Of a stretch of DNA of 64,000 nt, positions 1 to 13,900 are shown piece after piece. The DNA comes from Chamaea fasciata (lineage: Eukaryota > Chordata > Aves > Passeriformes > Sylviidae): positions 6,540,013 to 6,604,012 of the forward strand of contig JARCOQ010000006.1 of the NCBI GenBank assembly GCA_029207755.1, written 5' to 3'. The translations under genes and the position numbers were made by a program. The notes under the pieces are model-generated. The model did not search any database and was not told the DNA's origin. It saw only the letters and a program-made list of their open reading frames with translations. Positions within the stretch are counted from its first letter, which is position 1, and each line of letters begins with the position of its first letter.

Positions 1-3000
1 CCTGTTTCCCTTTTCTAAAAAAAAAATGATGTAAGGCATCCTCAGACAAGTGAACTCTAAACTTCATTTGTCTTTCAGCAGGCTTGATGGCTATGCATTT
101 AAAAACCCATTCTATCTTATAAACTAAAAATTAAATGTACTCAGCTGTGATGGTCGTCATTGCATCTGCTATTTATATGCTAATACCCTCACTGAAAGAT
201 CTTGCAAATTATTCCACCATGCCAATATCTCATGTGCATCTACTCAAAGCCAACTAAATATTTTTCTAGAAGATTTTGGTTAGGGTACCAGATTATTTAT
301 TGCTGTAGAACCTAGTTAGAGGGGCAACCTTAAGCACATGAATTTTTTATTCAACTGCAACACAAAACATACTTCAGTCATGTTAAATGAAATTTGGATA
401 TGTTCTATGTAAGAAAACAGTGGGGTAAAAATCTTCAGTGCCAGTAATAGAAACTGAATAGTCAAACAGTGTATCTTTAATGTAAAGACGTGTTCCTCCT
501 TTTCCATTCTTTTATATCATCCAACACAGTGACATGGAAATAAATGTTGGCATTTGGACAGATTTTAGAACCATGCTTGAGTTTTCTCATGTGCAACACA
601 AGGAAAACACAAACTCCTAACAGAGCTGTATTTATAAGATCCTCCCACACACCCTCCCTCCCCTTCACTTTGTGAGATGAACATAAATTCAAACCCCGAT
701 GACTGCAAATTAGATATGTGGTCCAGGCAAAGCACATTTTATGTTCACCCGTAAAAGTATCACCATTCATTCCATGTGTAGTTGCTCAACAGCACATAAG
801 CATCTTGGCCAGGCTGACTTTTATTTAGGAATGCACTTTTCACATGATTTCCTAATTTCCAGGAGTTAGTAAAAATGCTTAAAGGGTTCCAGCCCAAGAC
901 TTAGCCAAAGTACACCGGAGAATGAGCACTCTTTGCTCCAAACTGCTTTAGCAATATAACAAATACCTGATGAACCAGTTTTTCCCTAAAGCAAGGGTCT
1001 GTGAGGATTCTCTCAGGCCTGGAGGGGCAAGCTCAAAAACCAGTTCAAAAGACTCTGCATGGGCATGAATCCTTTCAGAAAAAGATGCTACGTCCAACAG
1101 ACCCAGTGGATCAGTGTGTGCCTTCACAGGATGCTTTCAGAAGACAGCAAAAAAAGGCAGTCTAGAAAACTGGCACATTGGACAAAATTATTACCTCAGG
1201 AAGATATTGCAAGGCAAGTTTAGTATTTCTTTAGCAATAACCACTCAAGATGTGCCCTCAGATGTATTTTCATACTTCACTACTTGAGCTCCTACCATCC
1301 ACCAAAATCAACAGTATGTGGTTGTATAAATCATCTTAATCCTTTAAGTAGGTACAGCAAAAAGGCCAAGTTCTCTTGCACAATCCACATTTTTCATAAA
1401 GTAAGTATCACATTCAGGGGAAATGTAGCAGTTTTAGTTAAACTAGTGAAGGTTTCCAAGCCTAACAATAATAGGCAAATATACATCTCAATTAAATAAA
1501 CCTAATTTATTACAGACAGGTAAACAAATTATTCTATGTAAGATACACATAACTTTACATATATTTCTGATTGTGGATTTCAGGTACAAAGATACCTTAG
1601 ACGCGAATATGTTTATTTCATATTGCTCATCAGCTAAATTTAAATGCATTATTATATGTTCCAAGTCTAAAAATTTTCTTCCTTTTCCAGTTTTGTAAAT
1701 ACCTATTTAGCAATGTACCTCCGTGAACCTCACAAAAAAAATTCACTTCAATATACTATTTCCCCTCGTAAGGTAGGATGGATAAAAAGCAGGAAGCAAA
1801 TTTATATCTCCTACTTACAGAGCACATGCTGCTCAGTATTCATAGATGAATCAAGGAGGATGACCCTTCGGCCTGAAAAACTTAAATACTTAACATAAGG
1901 GTTAACTTGATGATGGAGACATCCTACTTTATTTTATACTCTATTAGAAGAGCTCCAAATTGCATTGTGCGACCTGCGAATCAGATGGGGATCAGAGGTC
2001 GTCACAGCGACAACCCGAAGTATTCATGGCCAGATCTGCATAACAAGATATTTTTAATAACTTCACAGCAGAAGAAGAAATGTTTAACAGAAATAATAAT
2101 AACATGATAAACATGACAATAAAAATAACACCAATTAAAATAGGGAGGAGGGAAGAGGGAGCATTAAGTATCTGTATGACCTACTTAATATTCTGTGTTT
2201 ACTTCTACAGTTATGGTTCACCTGGCTTTTTTTATAAATATTACCTAGACAAAAGGTAGTAAATTTATTTAAATGTTGCCTGGGCTACCAATCTGACCAT
2301 ATAAATATTAATATATTTTATTATTTATTCCAACCACATTACATGCTAACAATGTATAAAATCTGGTAAAGAACATCTTTAGGTGTAATGCTGACATTGT
2401 TTTCTATAGAGAAATACAGGAATATTTGATAACTTAGTAACAATCAACATCAAGTTACCATTTAAATCTTAAAATGGAATGCTTCCAGTTTTCCAAGGGT
2501 AACTTTTGTTAAGAGTTGGGGTTTTTGTTAAAAAGCAACACCTGGGGAAAAGACTTCTCTACAAAGGTGTCTCTCTTGCTGCATGGTCTGAGCATGTTTT
2601 AGGAAATGTGGTTTCAGGGACTGTGAAGGATCACCAAGGACAATTACCTAACCCCCAGAAACAACTTCTCTAAAATGAACAAGAGGAAAATACTGTAAGG
2701 ATGTGAGTACAGGAAGCTGTTACAGAAAGCTGTCAGCGGGACTGGATTCTCTATGGCTACAGAAGCAGAAGAAGAAATCTAAAATTCAAGTGCAGCTTTT
2801 TTCTCTTCTAAAGCAAGCACTAACTTAACAGAAAGACAGACTTGAAAAGAGCTGGTTACAAAGCTACAAAATGAACAGGTAGAAATAACTCATTAGAATT
2901 GCCAAAATGCCAAACTGATAGTTGAAAACCTGAGGAAAAAAAATCAGCAAGTCTTGTAACCAAGTAATTGGCAGAACTCTTGGCTTAATTTATAACATAC

Positions 3001-6000
3001 TCAATTTTTAACCTTTTAATGTATTTTGGGACTAAATAGTTAACAGCAAATATTTAAATTGAAAATTTGTAACAATTTTTTGACATTACTCTTTCTGAAA
3101 AAATCTGACTTGTATTATAGTGAGGTTTGAGTAGCAGATTCTGGACAACACAAGGACAGGCTCCTCCAAATCTAATTATTAATGGCATTATCAAGTTCAA
3201 CCAGATGTTTCACATGGATAAAATTAAGTACACGAATAAATCAAGATCCAAGCGCATGCTTAGATTTGACAGAAGATAAGGAAAGGTGAAACAAAAAGTA
3301 ATGAATACAGTTAATGAAAAACTATATATGCCTGGTTGTTAATGTAATTTGAAATTTAAAATTCAAAGTGTAACAGGTCTGTTAATTGATTCCCCTGCTG
3401 ACAGACACATGAATGGGATGTTTCTCACATCGTCTTTCCTCCTGGATTCTGTCTGCCCAAGTTTTAGCCAGTCTGAGTACTAAACCTACCACGGCTTCCC
3501 AAGGTAATTACATACGACATAAGCATACTTTGAGTGTACAAAATCCAGCTAACGAGCTACATTTCTATTAACAGTGTCAGAATTCCAAGTATTCCTAATG
3601 GATGATTCTTTATTGCAAGGATGTAAGTGAAAGGTAGCGTGCATGATTTAAAATACAGTACATACTAGTCCTCTCTAAAACTGCAAGATCATTTGCATCT
3701 ATTTAGCAGCAAATCATACATTAAACAAGAAAAAAATTAAAATCTAGTATTATAAGAAAAGGAAGTCAACATTGAGAAACAAATCTATTTCTAACCAGCA
3801 AAAAAAGTATTTTTAAGAACAATTTGATCACAAGTTATTTCTGCAAAAGAATCAAAAGTCTGGAAAGAGTAGAGTCTATTTAAACACCAATCTACGCCAA
3901 TAATTATAGTTTTACTTTTACAATAATTCATAGAGTCACGAAATAACGTGAAGTGTTCTCTGGTATGCTGCTGTTACCTGAAAACACAGACTGAGCAGAT
4001 GGCTGGCTCTGAAACAAGGTGGCACAGAGAAAAATACAAAGCGTGCAGTTTGCACTCCCTCTACTGGGCACTGCAATTATCCAGAGCAGGCACTCGGAGA
4101 AGAAAGGGCCATGCCCAAGCATCTCGGTACCGTGAAATAAAAGCCTTTTTACAGCTCCCACCCTCTTCACCTGGATTCAGCCAAAACCCAGATTCACAGA
4201 AAGATGAATTTCAAAAGCCTCAAAATGTTTATATCCTCAAAATGCACTTCCTGTCAGAAACCTGACTGACACTCCAAAGAGGATTTAACTACAGCGAACG
4301 TAACCTGTGTAAGCACACAAAAACTCATTTGCCTTTGAGCAGTACAGGTAGTCTGCAATTTTTTTCGTCCATCCTCCACCCATTTGAAAAAGTAACAGCT
4401 CATAAGAAATGCGTTGACTTCTCATCTGCTGGGGGCACAGCAGTGGGAATGGGCAATGTGTGGACTGGGAAACTGGGATGTACTAATAATTATAAGATCT
4501 GCTGCAAGGGATTTGTTTCTAGACAGACAAAGGATAACCTTTGTTTTTCCTTTCCCTCTCCTCCCACAGCTCCTGAGAGGCAAGCACAAAACACAGGCTA
4601 CTAATGCTGGCAGGGTGTAAGTGTCACCCAGAAATGATGGCCCTCCTTGTAATTAAGACTCTCTTGATGGTTTGTGTTCTTCACTTTCATGGAGGAGAAA
4701 AGAAAGAAGTGGTTATAGCTCATGTCACTATAAACCATTTTAAGTCAAAGTGCCACACTGTATAAAGTTCTGTGCCTTCCTTCAAGCAACTTTGTATAAG
4801 GGAAGTTCCCTAAACCTCCAGAAAGTTCTCCTGTGGTTTGCAAAGCAGTATGACTTTTCCATTTTTCAGTAAAGATAAAAGTAAAAAAGAACTTCAGAGA
4901 AAGTAACTTGTGCTAATTGTGTAACAGGCTCTGATTGCCAAAGGGTCCCGCCTTGGAGGCTTGGGCTCTGTGATATGGAAAATTAAATGAGAAACAATGG
5001 AAAGCATGGATGTAATAATAAGGATTGCCAAAAGCACACACCTTATGAACCAAGCAAATATTTCCTCTGTGGAATCAGGCCAGGTAACTATCAATTTCTC
5101 GCTCTCAACGTAATTTATGTGAAACTACACTGCTGGTATATCCATATTAAACTGCAGCATCAAGAATTACTCCAGATATATACAATTACTTGCATTTCAG
5201 CCACATCCATGTGTAACTGACCAGCTAAAAAAGAGCAGCAATGACACATGGCAATGGTAAGGCACCCCAGGACCTTCCCTCTTTAAAGTGGCAACTTAAA
5301 TCTCTGTGGGACTGAGAGTTATAGTAGAGTTCACAGTAATAAATCTCCAGTTTCATTGTCTCTCACTAAACCCTTCCCTTTATCAACTTTCATGATCTCA
5401 GTTTGAGGATGGGTAAAGCCTTTACTCCCTCTGTTCCCAGACAGAATAGAAACAAAGCACAGAATAGAACAGATGAAAAGGGGGGAAATCAGTGACCACA
5501 GAAGCAGGAGACTGAGCATGAAGAAAATGCGAAAAGTTCCAGGAGAATGAGCAAGCCCAAGTCCCCAGCCAAGTTGCCAAGTCCCCATCACTGTTTGATA
5601 TTTGCTAATTAAATAAATCCACTCTCTCCCTGAAAGAATGGCTTGCTGTGGTGCAGGATCATAATGACAGTTGGAATGCGCAAGTACACAAACAATTCAC
5701 CTTTACACTCTCCAGTTAAGGACACAGCTGCTTCAGAGTGCATCACCAGAACTGCCATCCCAACCAAACACAGAGATGGCACAGACCACGTACATGGGAT
5801 CAATTTACATGGGACCCTCTGCACTCGGCCACTCGATTCCCACTCTCCCTCTCTGCTTGCTGAACACTCCCCTCACTCCCAGGTGTGCTCGTCTCCACAC
5901 ATCAGCAGTCCAGCACTCGCTGGTCCCGTGTGCCAACAAATCACATCGGTAAAGCTTTGGCAGGACAGGGTGGCTGGGAGCCAGGGCTTTGAAGGACAGA

Positions 6001-7774
6001 CAGGCTGTCACTACTTCCTCTCTTGGCTTTAGAGATTCAGAAGACACCAAAACTTTGGCACGGCAAGAGCTACAGCTCCAAGGACACAAGGATACCTGGA
6101 CAAAGCCCCAATACCTAACACAGGCAGCAATGCTCAATTAAAGAGGAGATGTGTGCAGTACTTCACATGCTGACATGTAAATATTTGACAGATGGGGCTT
6201 CAATAATCATGGCCTTAGAGATTCTGTTTATTTTGTTCTACCAGACTCCCAATTTGCCATGTTTTTATGTTTCAATAAAGTCATCTGACACATGAATAAA
6301 ATATAATTTATGCAGTTCCCTTCTGCTGTACAAAGCTCTCTGCGTTCAGATTATAAATTTAAAATAACTCAGCACTAACACTATTTTTGGGTATTTCCCA
6401 CTGGAGAGAAAACCTAGGAATATTTATATATTGTTTTTTTAAATTAACTCAGCCTGCATTGCTTCATTTTGAAAGTATTGTGAGCACAACGTGCTTCCTA
6501 CCTTTTGGCCTTTTAGCAATGGATTTTATTAGCTTTCAAATTAATATAGGTATTAGTTCTAAACATGTTACATAAGCACACAGATAGCATTGGTCACTTT
6601 CCTAAGTGATAACAATTATCATTCTTAACACACACATGTACACATTCACACACATACACGAAAATCAAGGCTGGAATGTCTTTTATATCTTACAAGAAAT
6701 ATAGCAACCAATATTCCATGCAGAGGTGCAGCGAATGAAGTCCTGTCAAGCAAATGGCAGAAATGACAGCAGATGTCTGGATTCCTTCATAGCTGGTTGC
6801 ATAAAGGTAGCACACATATTTCACTGGAGACAAAAGACTCTGACAAGATAGTCTTTCAGTACTTTTCATTCAGAGTTGGCATTTTTGACTGGTGTGGCAC
6901 ATCAGGAGGTGTTAAGATGATGAACCAGATTAATCTTGATTTAGCTTCATTTGTACAATGAAGGCAAAGTCTACAACACTCAGTCACGGCTAAATGAGGC
7001 TACACGATTTAGCTCAAGTCCAGATCAAATTCTTACAATCCAGTAAATCCAAACCAGATTCTAGTTTGGACTCTGACCCACAGCACTTATTTTCATGTCA
7101 AGCCACACAGTTATTTCATTTCATACAGCCAACAGAAATCAGTATCATGCAGCTCTGCTGTTTATCTACATAAACTGGCCACAGGCTACTTTTTGGATCT
7201 GAATAGTGTATTTGATATTTCAGCCTCTGTTTATTCACAAAGTCTACCTAGTTCAGAAGAACTGCCACAGGTAGTTAATCTCTGTGAAATAGTTTGATGC
7301 TCCAAATTTTCCTATGATAACCCTAATCACATTACATGCTTAGTACGGAGTAAATGCTACAAAGCAGAGAAACTACTTTCCTGAACTGAGAGACTCCCAG
7401 AGTTTAGCAAGCTGTGAAAAAACATGAGCAGCACAGCGTCTACTGAGAAATATGCACAAAAGAAGCTGAGGACTTAACAGTGTTACACATAAAGCAACTA
7501 AAAGCAAATAAAATATACACTTACCTGCTTCTCTATCCTAAACAACAGGGATGTTTTAAAAAGTTCTGGTCTATTAATCAGGCCCCTGAAATATTATACA
7601 AGTGTTTACAGCTCCTTGAGGGAAGCTATAATCTGCTGAATTAGTGTACTTTACAATAAAACTTGTGTTGAAAAGTTTCCCAGGTTAGGGCTTAAGAGAA
7701 AGAGCATTTTTCTGCATACAAGCAAAGCTTTACTAATGGTCCTCTCTAGTAAAAGAGAATTTTAAGAAACTCAC
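1..7774 (-). other. UVSSA intron after exon 6 (5' 7.8 kb of it); no further exon recognised
   Basis: AT-rich sequence follows the GTGAGT donor of exon 6. I searched by eye for the next conserved UVSSA segments (DEDFVEVPEKEG, the HYWGQEL region, the zinc-binding CPFHGK region) and found none. A somewhat GC-richer patch at about 5640-6140 carries open frames on both strands with no recognisable family. A degenerate CA-rich stretch lies at 6628-6660. A small exon could have been missed. Confidence 0.6.
6628..6660. repeat. Degenerate CA microsatellite
   Basis: Interrupted ACAC runs with TG and TT interruptions. Confidence 0.8.
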
Positions 7775-7903
7775 CACTTTTCTTTTTCTTGCTTTAAAGG
7801 AAATATTCATTTCCTTGTATTTCTTCATAGCAGTCTCCAATTTATTCTTGACTTCAATGGCACATCTTAGCCGATCATCATTGATTCCTGCTCTGGTAAG
7901 AAG
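7775..7903 (-). CDS. UVSSA: UVSSA coding exon 6 (residues 363-405)
   Basis: The 129-base exon has acceptor TTTGCAG|CTT and donor GTG|GTGAGT and is in phase 0 at both ends. It encodes [19 protein letters not shown] then [16 protein letters not shown], the counterpart of human RFTRVGTHGGCLKRAIDLKA and RKYKELDIE. In the family, the acidic DEDFVEVPEKEG motif that binds the TFIIH p62 subunit follows directly. It is not in this exon and was not found further left. Confidence 0.92.
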
Positions 7904-10900
7904 CTGCAAACCAAGGAAACAACATTCTTATTCTCTTCTAGAAGTCTCAGCAAAAAAAAAAAATTACCAGTTTTCCTTCATAATGAAACAACGATGTCAA
8001 AAATTCCTTTGTTTTACAAGTGACAATTAGTGAAGCCAATTCTTTTTCTATCTAGACTATAAAACCTAATAGTGAAGCCAAAGATTGAATAGCTATTACA
8101 AACATCTTCTGAGAGTGACCTTCAGTTGGCAAAATTCCACACAGGAGGCTCCATGATACACTGCTAACCCGACAGAGAGATGTCTAACAAAAATAAGCTG
8201 CGTTTTACTTCAAGACTTTGCAAAGAAACCAAGTTTTACCTATCTTAAAAAAAACAAAACAAAACAAAACAAACAAAAAAACCCCCCAAAAAAACCCAGA
8301 ACAAAACAAAACCCAAAAAAACAAAGAATTGCCTAGAGGTACCACACTCATGGCTGAGAGCTATCAGACAAGCTACATAGCTTCTGCAGTCTCCTTTAGT
8401 CCACCCGTACTGAAATGGAAATCTTCTCTAATTGTTTGCTTCTACAATCTTTATTTCCATTTGGCTCACTCTCCCTCAAGCTTTAATGTATCTCAGTCCT
8501 TGTTTCACCATCTTTTTATTAAATAATGAAGAAAAAATAATTATTTCTTTATCCCACCTGAATCCAGGACTGCACAGACGGCCAGAACTTATTTCTGAGA
8601 AGTTTGTGAGCATCCATGACACTGTTGATGATGGCAGTATTATCTTCATTCTCTTGCACTTTTATATCTGCTCAAAACAGGGGAAAAGAGTTACTTAGAG
8701 TACATTTATGGTGTCTTCACTACAGGAGCTAAAGAAGGCAAATTATTCTTTCTAAGACATTTGATCACTTCAGGGAAAGTTACAAACATCAGAATGCTTC
8801 TCTGTTTGGTATTAATTATTCTATTACTATCCACACATTCAAAAAATCTGAGGAAAATAGGAAAAGTGTTCAGTCCAGCATTCCATCATTACTATGGAAT
8901 CCCCAAATAAACCACAGAGAAGTACAGTTCTGCTATTTACATTACATCTTGTCCCAAGGTCAAATGAACTGGGCCTTATTGTACCACTTAATATTCAATC
9001 CAAAATAATCCCTACCCTGGTAGTAACAGGGACCTGGTTGCCAAAGCAGCCAAGTGTGCCATTATCCAAGTAAAAATTATACTTTTCACTCACTGTTGTC
9101 AGCAAACGGAGAAGCAGATATCACCCTTACTGTCTCTACATGGAATTCCCTTAGGACAGAAATTGTAAGAGACTTCCAAAACACAAACCATCCTGATTTC
9201 TCTACAGGTAATTCACACTACCAAAGTTATACAAAAAAAGGTGTAATCACTTGCTAGCAAAACTACTTACTTCCTTGCATGAAAAAAGTTTCAGAAACAC
9301 TCAGTTTAAAGATTTTTAAACTAGCAGCTTATTCCCCAGCTAAAGAGAGAAAGAGGTGGATTACAAAGAGAAAGAAAACTGTATTCAATAAACAGATTTT
9401 TTTAAACACAAGAGATTCATTATAGATACTATGAAGTGCTAAAATGGGCTTGCAACAACTACTACAGAAGTTCAGCCTTAGAAAGTAATTAACAAAATCT
9501 GCTAATCACACACAAGGACACCCAAAACTAAGAACAGTTACTAGAGAAAAATAAAAAATAAGTTTAAAAAAATCAAAGTGGTGTCCAGGAATCTCAAAGC
9601 AAAATAGTGTTGAGTAACCCCAGCATTTAAGTAACAGAAAACCACAAGCACAAAACACTTCAGAGAAAGGCTGCCTCCAGCTATATGTCAAAAGCTTTTG
9701 CAGGTACCTGTGGAGACTTCAAGGTCTAGAGTATATTTATGTGAAATAAGCCCATGGTTCCTAACAAAAGTGTGGTAATCATCATCATCGAGAGCAGGGC
9801 CACTGTACTGAATGTCCGAGCACGTGTCTCCATCCAGCTCTTTTTGCTCCGGCTTCTCATCTCCCTCTTTGCTTCTATCACTTGTAACACACTGAGAAAC
9901 AGGAGGAATGTCCTTGCTGCAGCATGGCTGTTCATCATCCATGCACCCCAAATAGGATGGGTTAACTTCCACCCGGGAAGACAAGGAGGATGCAGGTGTG
10001 GCCTCATTAGCAGACGTGGGTTTGCGGAGTTCCAGGTCAATGTCGTTCACCCCAAAATTGAAAGGATCTGGCATCAAAAGCTGGAAACAGTTTTCCATCT
10101 CTGTCAGTGTATCAGCAATCTCCTGGGACATTTCTATCAAGACACAATTGTTTTATAAAATTGTTAGATACAGTAAAACATTAATGCCTGCAGAGCAGAC
10201 ACAGAGGTACAAAACAAATATGACTGTCAAATGGGGAATCCATTTATGCAGCGATGACTGAGTCATACAGACCTTCCTCTTCTGCAGAAACTGTCCTCAT
10301 AAAAGTGACAACACCTATGCAGGAAATCTAGAATTTCCTGAGCCAGTCATGTAGAATCAGAGCTCCTCCTTTCCTTATCCTCTCAAAAAATTTCAGTATG
10401 TAAAGATGACTCAAGTGCTTCATAGAATTTGAAGGAAAAGAAGGTTCAATGAGATATTCTTAATGATGTTGGTGGGTATTCATTTTATAATCATGAATTT
10501 TATAGCTGTGTGTAGGAATAGCCATGAACGTATGTTAATGCTCAAAGAGATGCTACTGATACAAACTATTTTAAGAAAGTTAAATCTTTTTAAAATTCCA
10601 CTCTTGTGCATGAAAACATTTCCAGCATGCAAAATAAATGCAGGCAGAATTGCAAGCATTACATACACCAAAGTAATTTAATTAAATAACCCTTTATAAC
10701 TGCAGCATAATACATTTACTATCCCTGTTGCTCTTTGGGGTGACAGAAATGTGTCTGCTATGCACATATTCCTCAGAGACTCAGGCCCCTGTTATGTTTT
10801 CTAGCTGCACTGTGACACTTTTCACAGTTATCCCACACTGCATCCAGGATTCCTGTGCAGACCATTGCCTGCATTTCTGGAATACAATGACTGTATATAT

Positions 10901-13900
10901 AAGTAATGTAAGTAATGCCATCAGCCAGCAAGGCAGTGGGAAGTCTGTGCCTAACAGAAATTAGGTCACTAGCTCAAAAAACTAAATCTCATGATTCGTT
11001 TACCTGAGGTGATGCACTCACACTTTACTGAATTAGAGACCAGATCTTTGCCTGGTAACATTTTCATTCTTTCCCATCTCTTCCTAATGGACTCACACAA
11101 CAGTCACTTCTTTCCCCTGACATTCTTTAGGTGAGAGAGAGGGAGGGTTGAGCTCCTACAAATGCAGTATTCCTGCTTTCTGTGGTCAGCTATTATCTGG
11201 ATAGCTATACTCTCAGAATTTATTTTATATAAGCTTAAAAAACGTTGTTTTAAAACAAACAAAAAAACCAAACCAGAAATGTATTGAAAGAACCAAAGCA
11301 ACCAACCTTCCATTTCTTTTTCAGTTCTTTTGACTTTTTCTTTGTAAATATTCTCCAGTCGTTTTTGCTTCTCCTCTTCTCTCCTCCTTTCAGCCACGGT
11401 TCTGGCATGCACATCCTGAAAATCCACCTAAGGAGGAAATTAAGAAAAAAGTGTAACATTCCCTGTAAGAAATATATAGAAAATCCATTTCCTAAGATCC
11501 TTATCTGTGGTGAAAAATCCTGTAACATCAGCAATCAGCCAGAAGCTCAGCAGCATTTCCTTTTATCTCTTCTCTCCCTTGAATCAGTAACTACAGCAAT
11601 TGTGAATAGAGTTTTTACTCCTATTAATAAAGAACTGTTGAGAATCAATGGCTCTCAAAAGAAAATCATAAGGTAGAAAAACAAACCCCTTAGATTTTCA
11701 CATCCAGAAGGCAGGAACAAACTGGGCTTTGGGAGACTTCTGCCACAGCACTGGAGACAAGGAGTTAGGGAGAATGAGCAGGAAGAGACTATGCAGGGTA
11801 GATACTACGATTCCATGAAAACATCACACCAGGTCTACCAGGAAATTTAGGAAGATTTGTAAGCACAATAACAACCAGTATATACATATAACTTACAAAA
11901 GAACTTTGTAAGAAAGGAAAGTAAAAGAGAAGGCCTTCAAATTTACAAAGAAAGACCAAATTTGTGATTTTACGATTACGTTGTTGGATTTTGATATTGA
12001 GGGAAAAAACATTCAGTCTCACTTCCTTACGGCTGAATTATAAACATTAATCTGAACAACTCAAAATGCTGTTTCTTAAAATATTCACAATATTTTGGGT
12101 TTGTTTTTTTTTTAGTTTGGTCTTAGAAAGGATTGAAAACGCAAAAAAAATCACTCCTGTTTTAAAGAAGGGAGGCTTGATTGCATTAATGTACACGGAA
12201 ACCCTATTAAAAAGCACAGAAATTCCTTTGATTGCTACCACATAACTTTTATGAACTGCTAGACAGACAATGCTGAGTGCTGAGCAAGCCTCCACTTTGC
12301 TGATTCTGCAGCCCACAGACTCTCTGGTGCAATTTCTCCATCACAAACACTCACTGAAGGTTTGTCATTCTTGCCACTGCTAGATGATCAAGCATGGCAA
12401 CATCCAGTAGTGGCTCTCGACAACCTACAGCAAAGTTTTGGAGTCACACAAATGTTCTTATCTAACAGCTGTCTGAGAAACTGGCATGCAGGGTCTCCAG
12501 CAGTTTAGGAAATACCATGCTCACCAAGCTGGGTTCTTTTAGCAGGGAGTGGGCAGGCAGAATGGCGGTAGGGGGTAGTTTGCCAAACTGTCACTGGAAA
12601 AGATTTGGTTTCACAACCTATTGCATCACGTGGAGTGAGCTTTCTTGGTTTTCAGGATCAGACTTTCTTACAGGTTTGCATAGTTCCCCATACACAACTG
12701 GAAGAAACAGGTCCACCCATAGAGCAACGCTGCCCACAAAAGCAGAAGAAAGATACAGAACCCAGGAACTACAGCCATCAATTGCTGGCAGTCAGACTGG
12801 ACTGCATAAAAAACCAGACACAGCTCCAGCTTCCCAAAGCACAACTTCTGCCTCATGCCAGAGCACCTACAGTGGAGTCACTTGCCCATTCTTTCCCATT
12901 CTCGGTACCAAAAGGACCATGAAGTTTTTTATTGCTGGTCTGCAACTGTGGAACTAGATGTATGAGGAGCAAAAAACTGCTCGACTGAAAGGATGCTAAG
13001 CAGCAGGCTGGGACAATTCCTGCAACTTCTGTGAAAATACTGGAACACAGCAGGACTATACTCTGTGTGGATCTGCTTGAAATCTTGTTCTGTAATTCCA
13101 TCCATGCATTCCTCAGATACAAGGATACTACAATATGAGTCATGTGCCCAAATATACAAACATTTGGAAATGTGTGATTTTTTTTTTTCCTTTCTTCTTA
13201 ACTTTGAGACAAGAGTTTGAAAACAATTACTTTCAGGTATGCTGAACCATTATTTGCTCTTAAAGTCAAACACTTACAGAGGCACCTGCTTGGTAATTAC
13301 TACTCCTGACCTACTAACATTAAAAGTCTGGTGAGCTGTCTAGCTTTACTCCCTGAAAGAGCAGCAGCTATCATCTTCGGACTGTTGATGAAGTGATTTT
13401 GTTGATCATTATGAAAAAGCCAACCAAAACCCAACCAGGAACCACACACAGAGCTAACACTCCACTCAAATTGCCCCATACTACTGTGCCAAACCAGTAA
13501 AACTCAATAGCTGATTGATTTTACTAGAAACATGTAGCAAATGCCTCCTCAAAACTTTTGGTTGCTTCTCACACTTCAAGAATTAAGCTGGCAAAAAGCC
13601 AGCTGGCTCATATAAATTCTTTAAACACAAGAGTTACCAAACTACCTGAGACTACTTCAGTGGATATTAATGTTTGTAGAGGAACTCAAATCCAGCTGCT
13701 CCAGAAAACAGAACAGCCTGTATCAACAGCTGAAAAGGGATCCCCCAGTTGTTACTGGGGAGCAGCCACTGCCCACAAGAGCACAGACACACCTGCCAAA
13801 CTTCAGCACAGCTGTTGGTCACTTGTGTTCAACTGGGTGGAACTGCATTACATGTTAAAACCCCCTTGCCTCAGACTTGCACTTCTCCTTGTCACTGTCA

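Noticed and set aside
3421..3480. Possible small exon encoding KTWADRIQEERRCE on the minus strand
   Set aside because: Does not match any UVSSA segment and lacks a clear acceptor/donor pair.
4894..5094. 66-codon minus-strand frame with a hydrophobic, membrane-like segment
   Set aside because: Short, no flanking exons or homologue recognised; hydrophobic runs are common in AT-rich chance frames.
5643..6137. Overlapping 129- and 110-codon frames on both strands in a GC-richer intron patch
   Set aside because: Open on both strands with no domain, no convincing splice sites fitting UVSSA and no recognised family.
9754..10158. 134-codon plus-strand frame
   Set aside because: Shadow of UVSSA exon 4.
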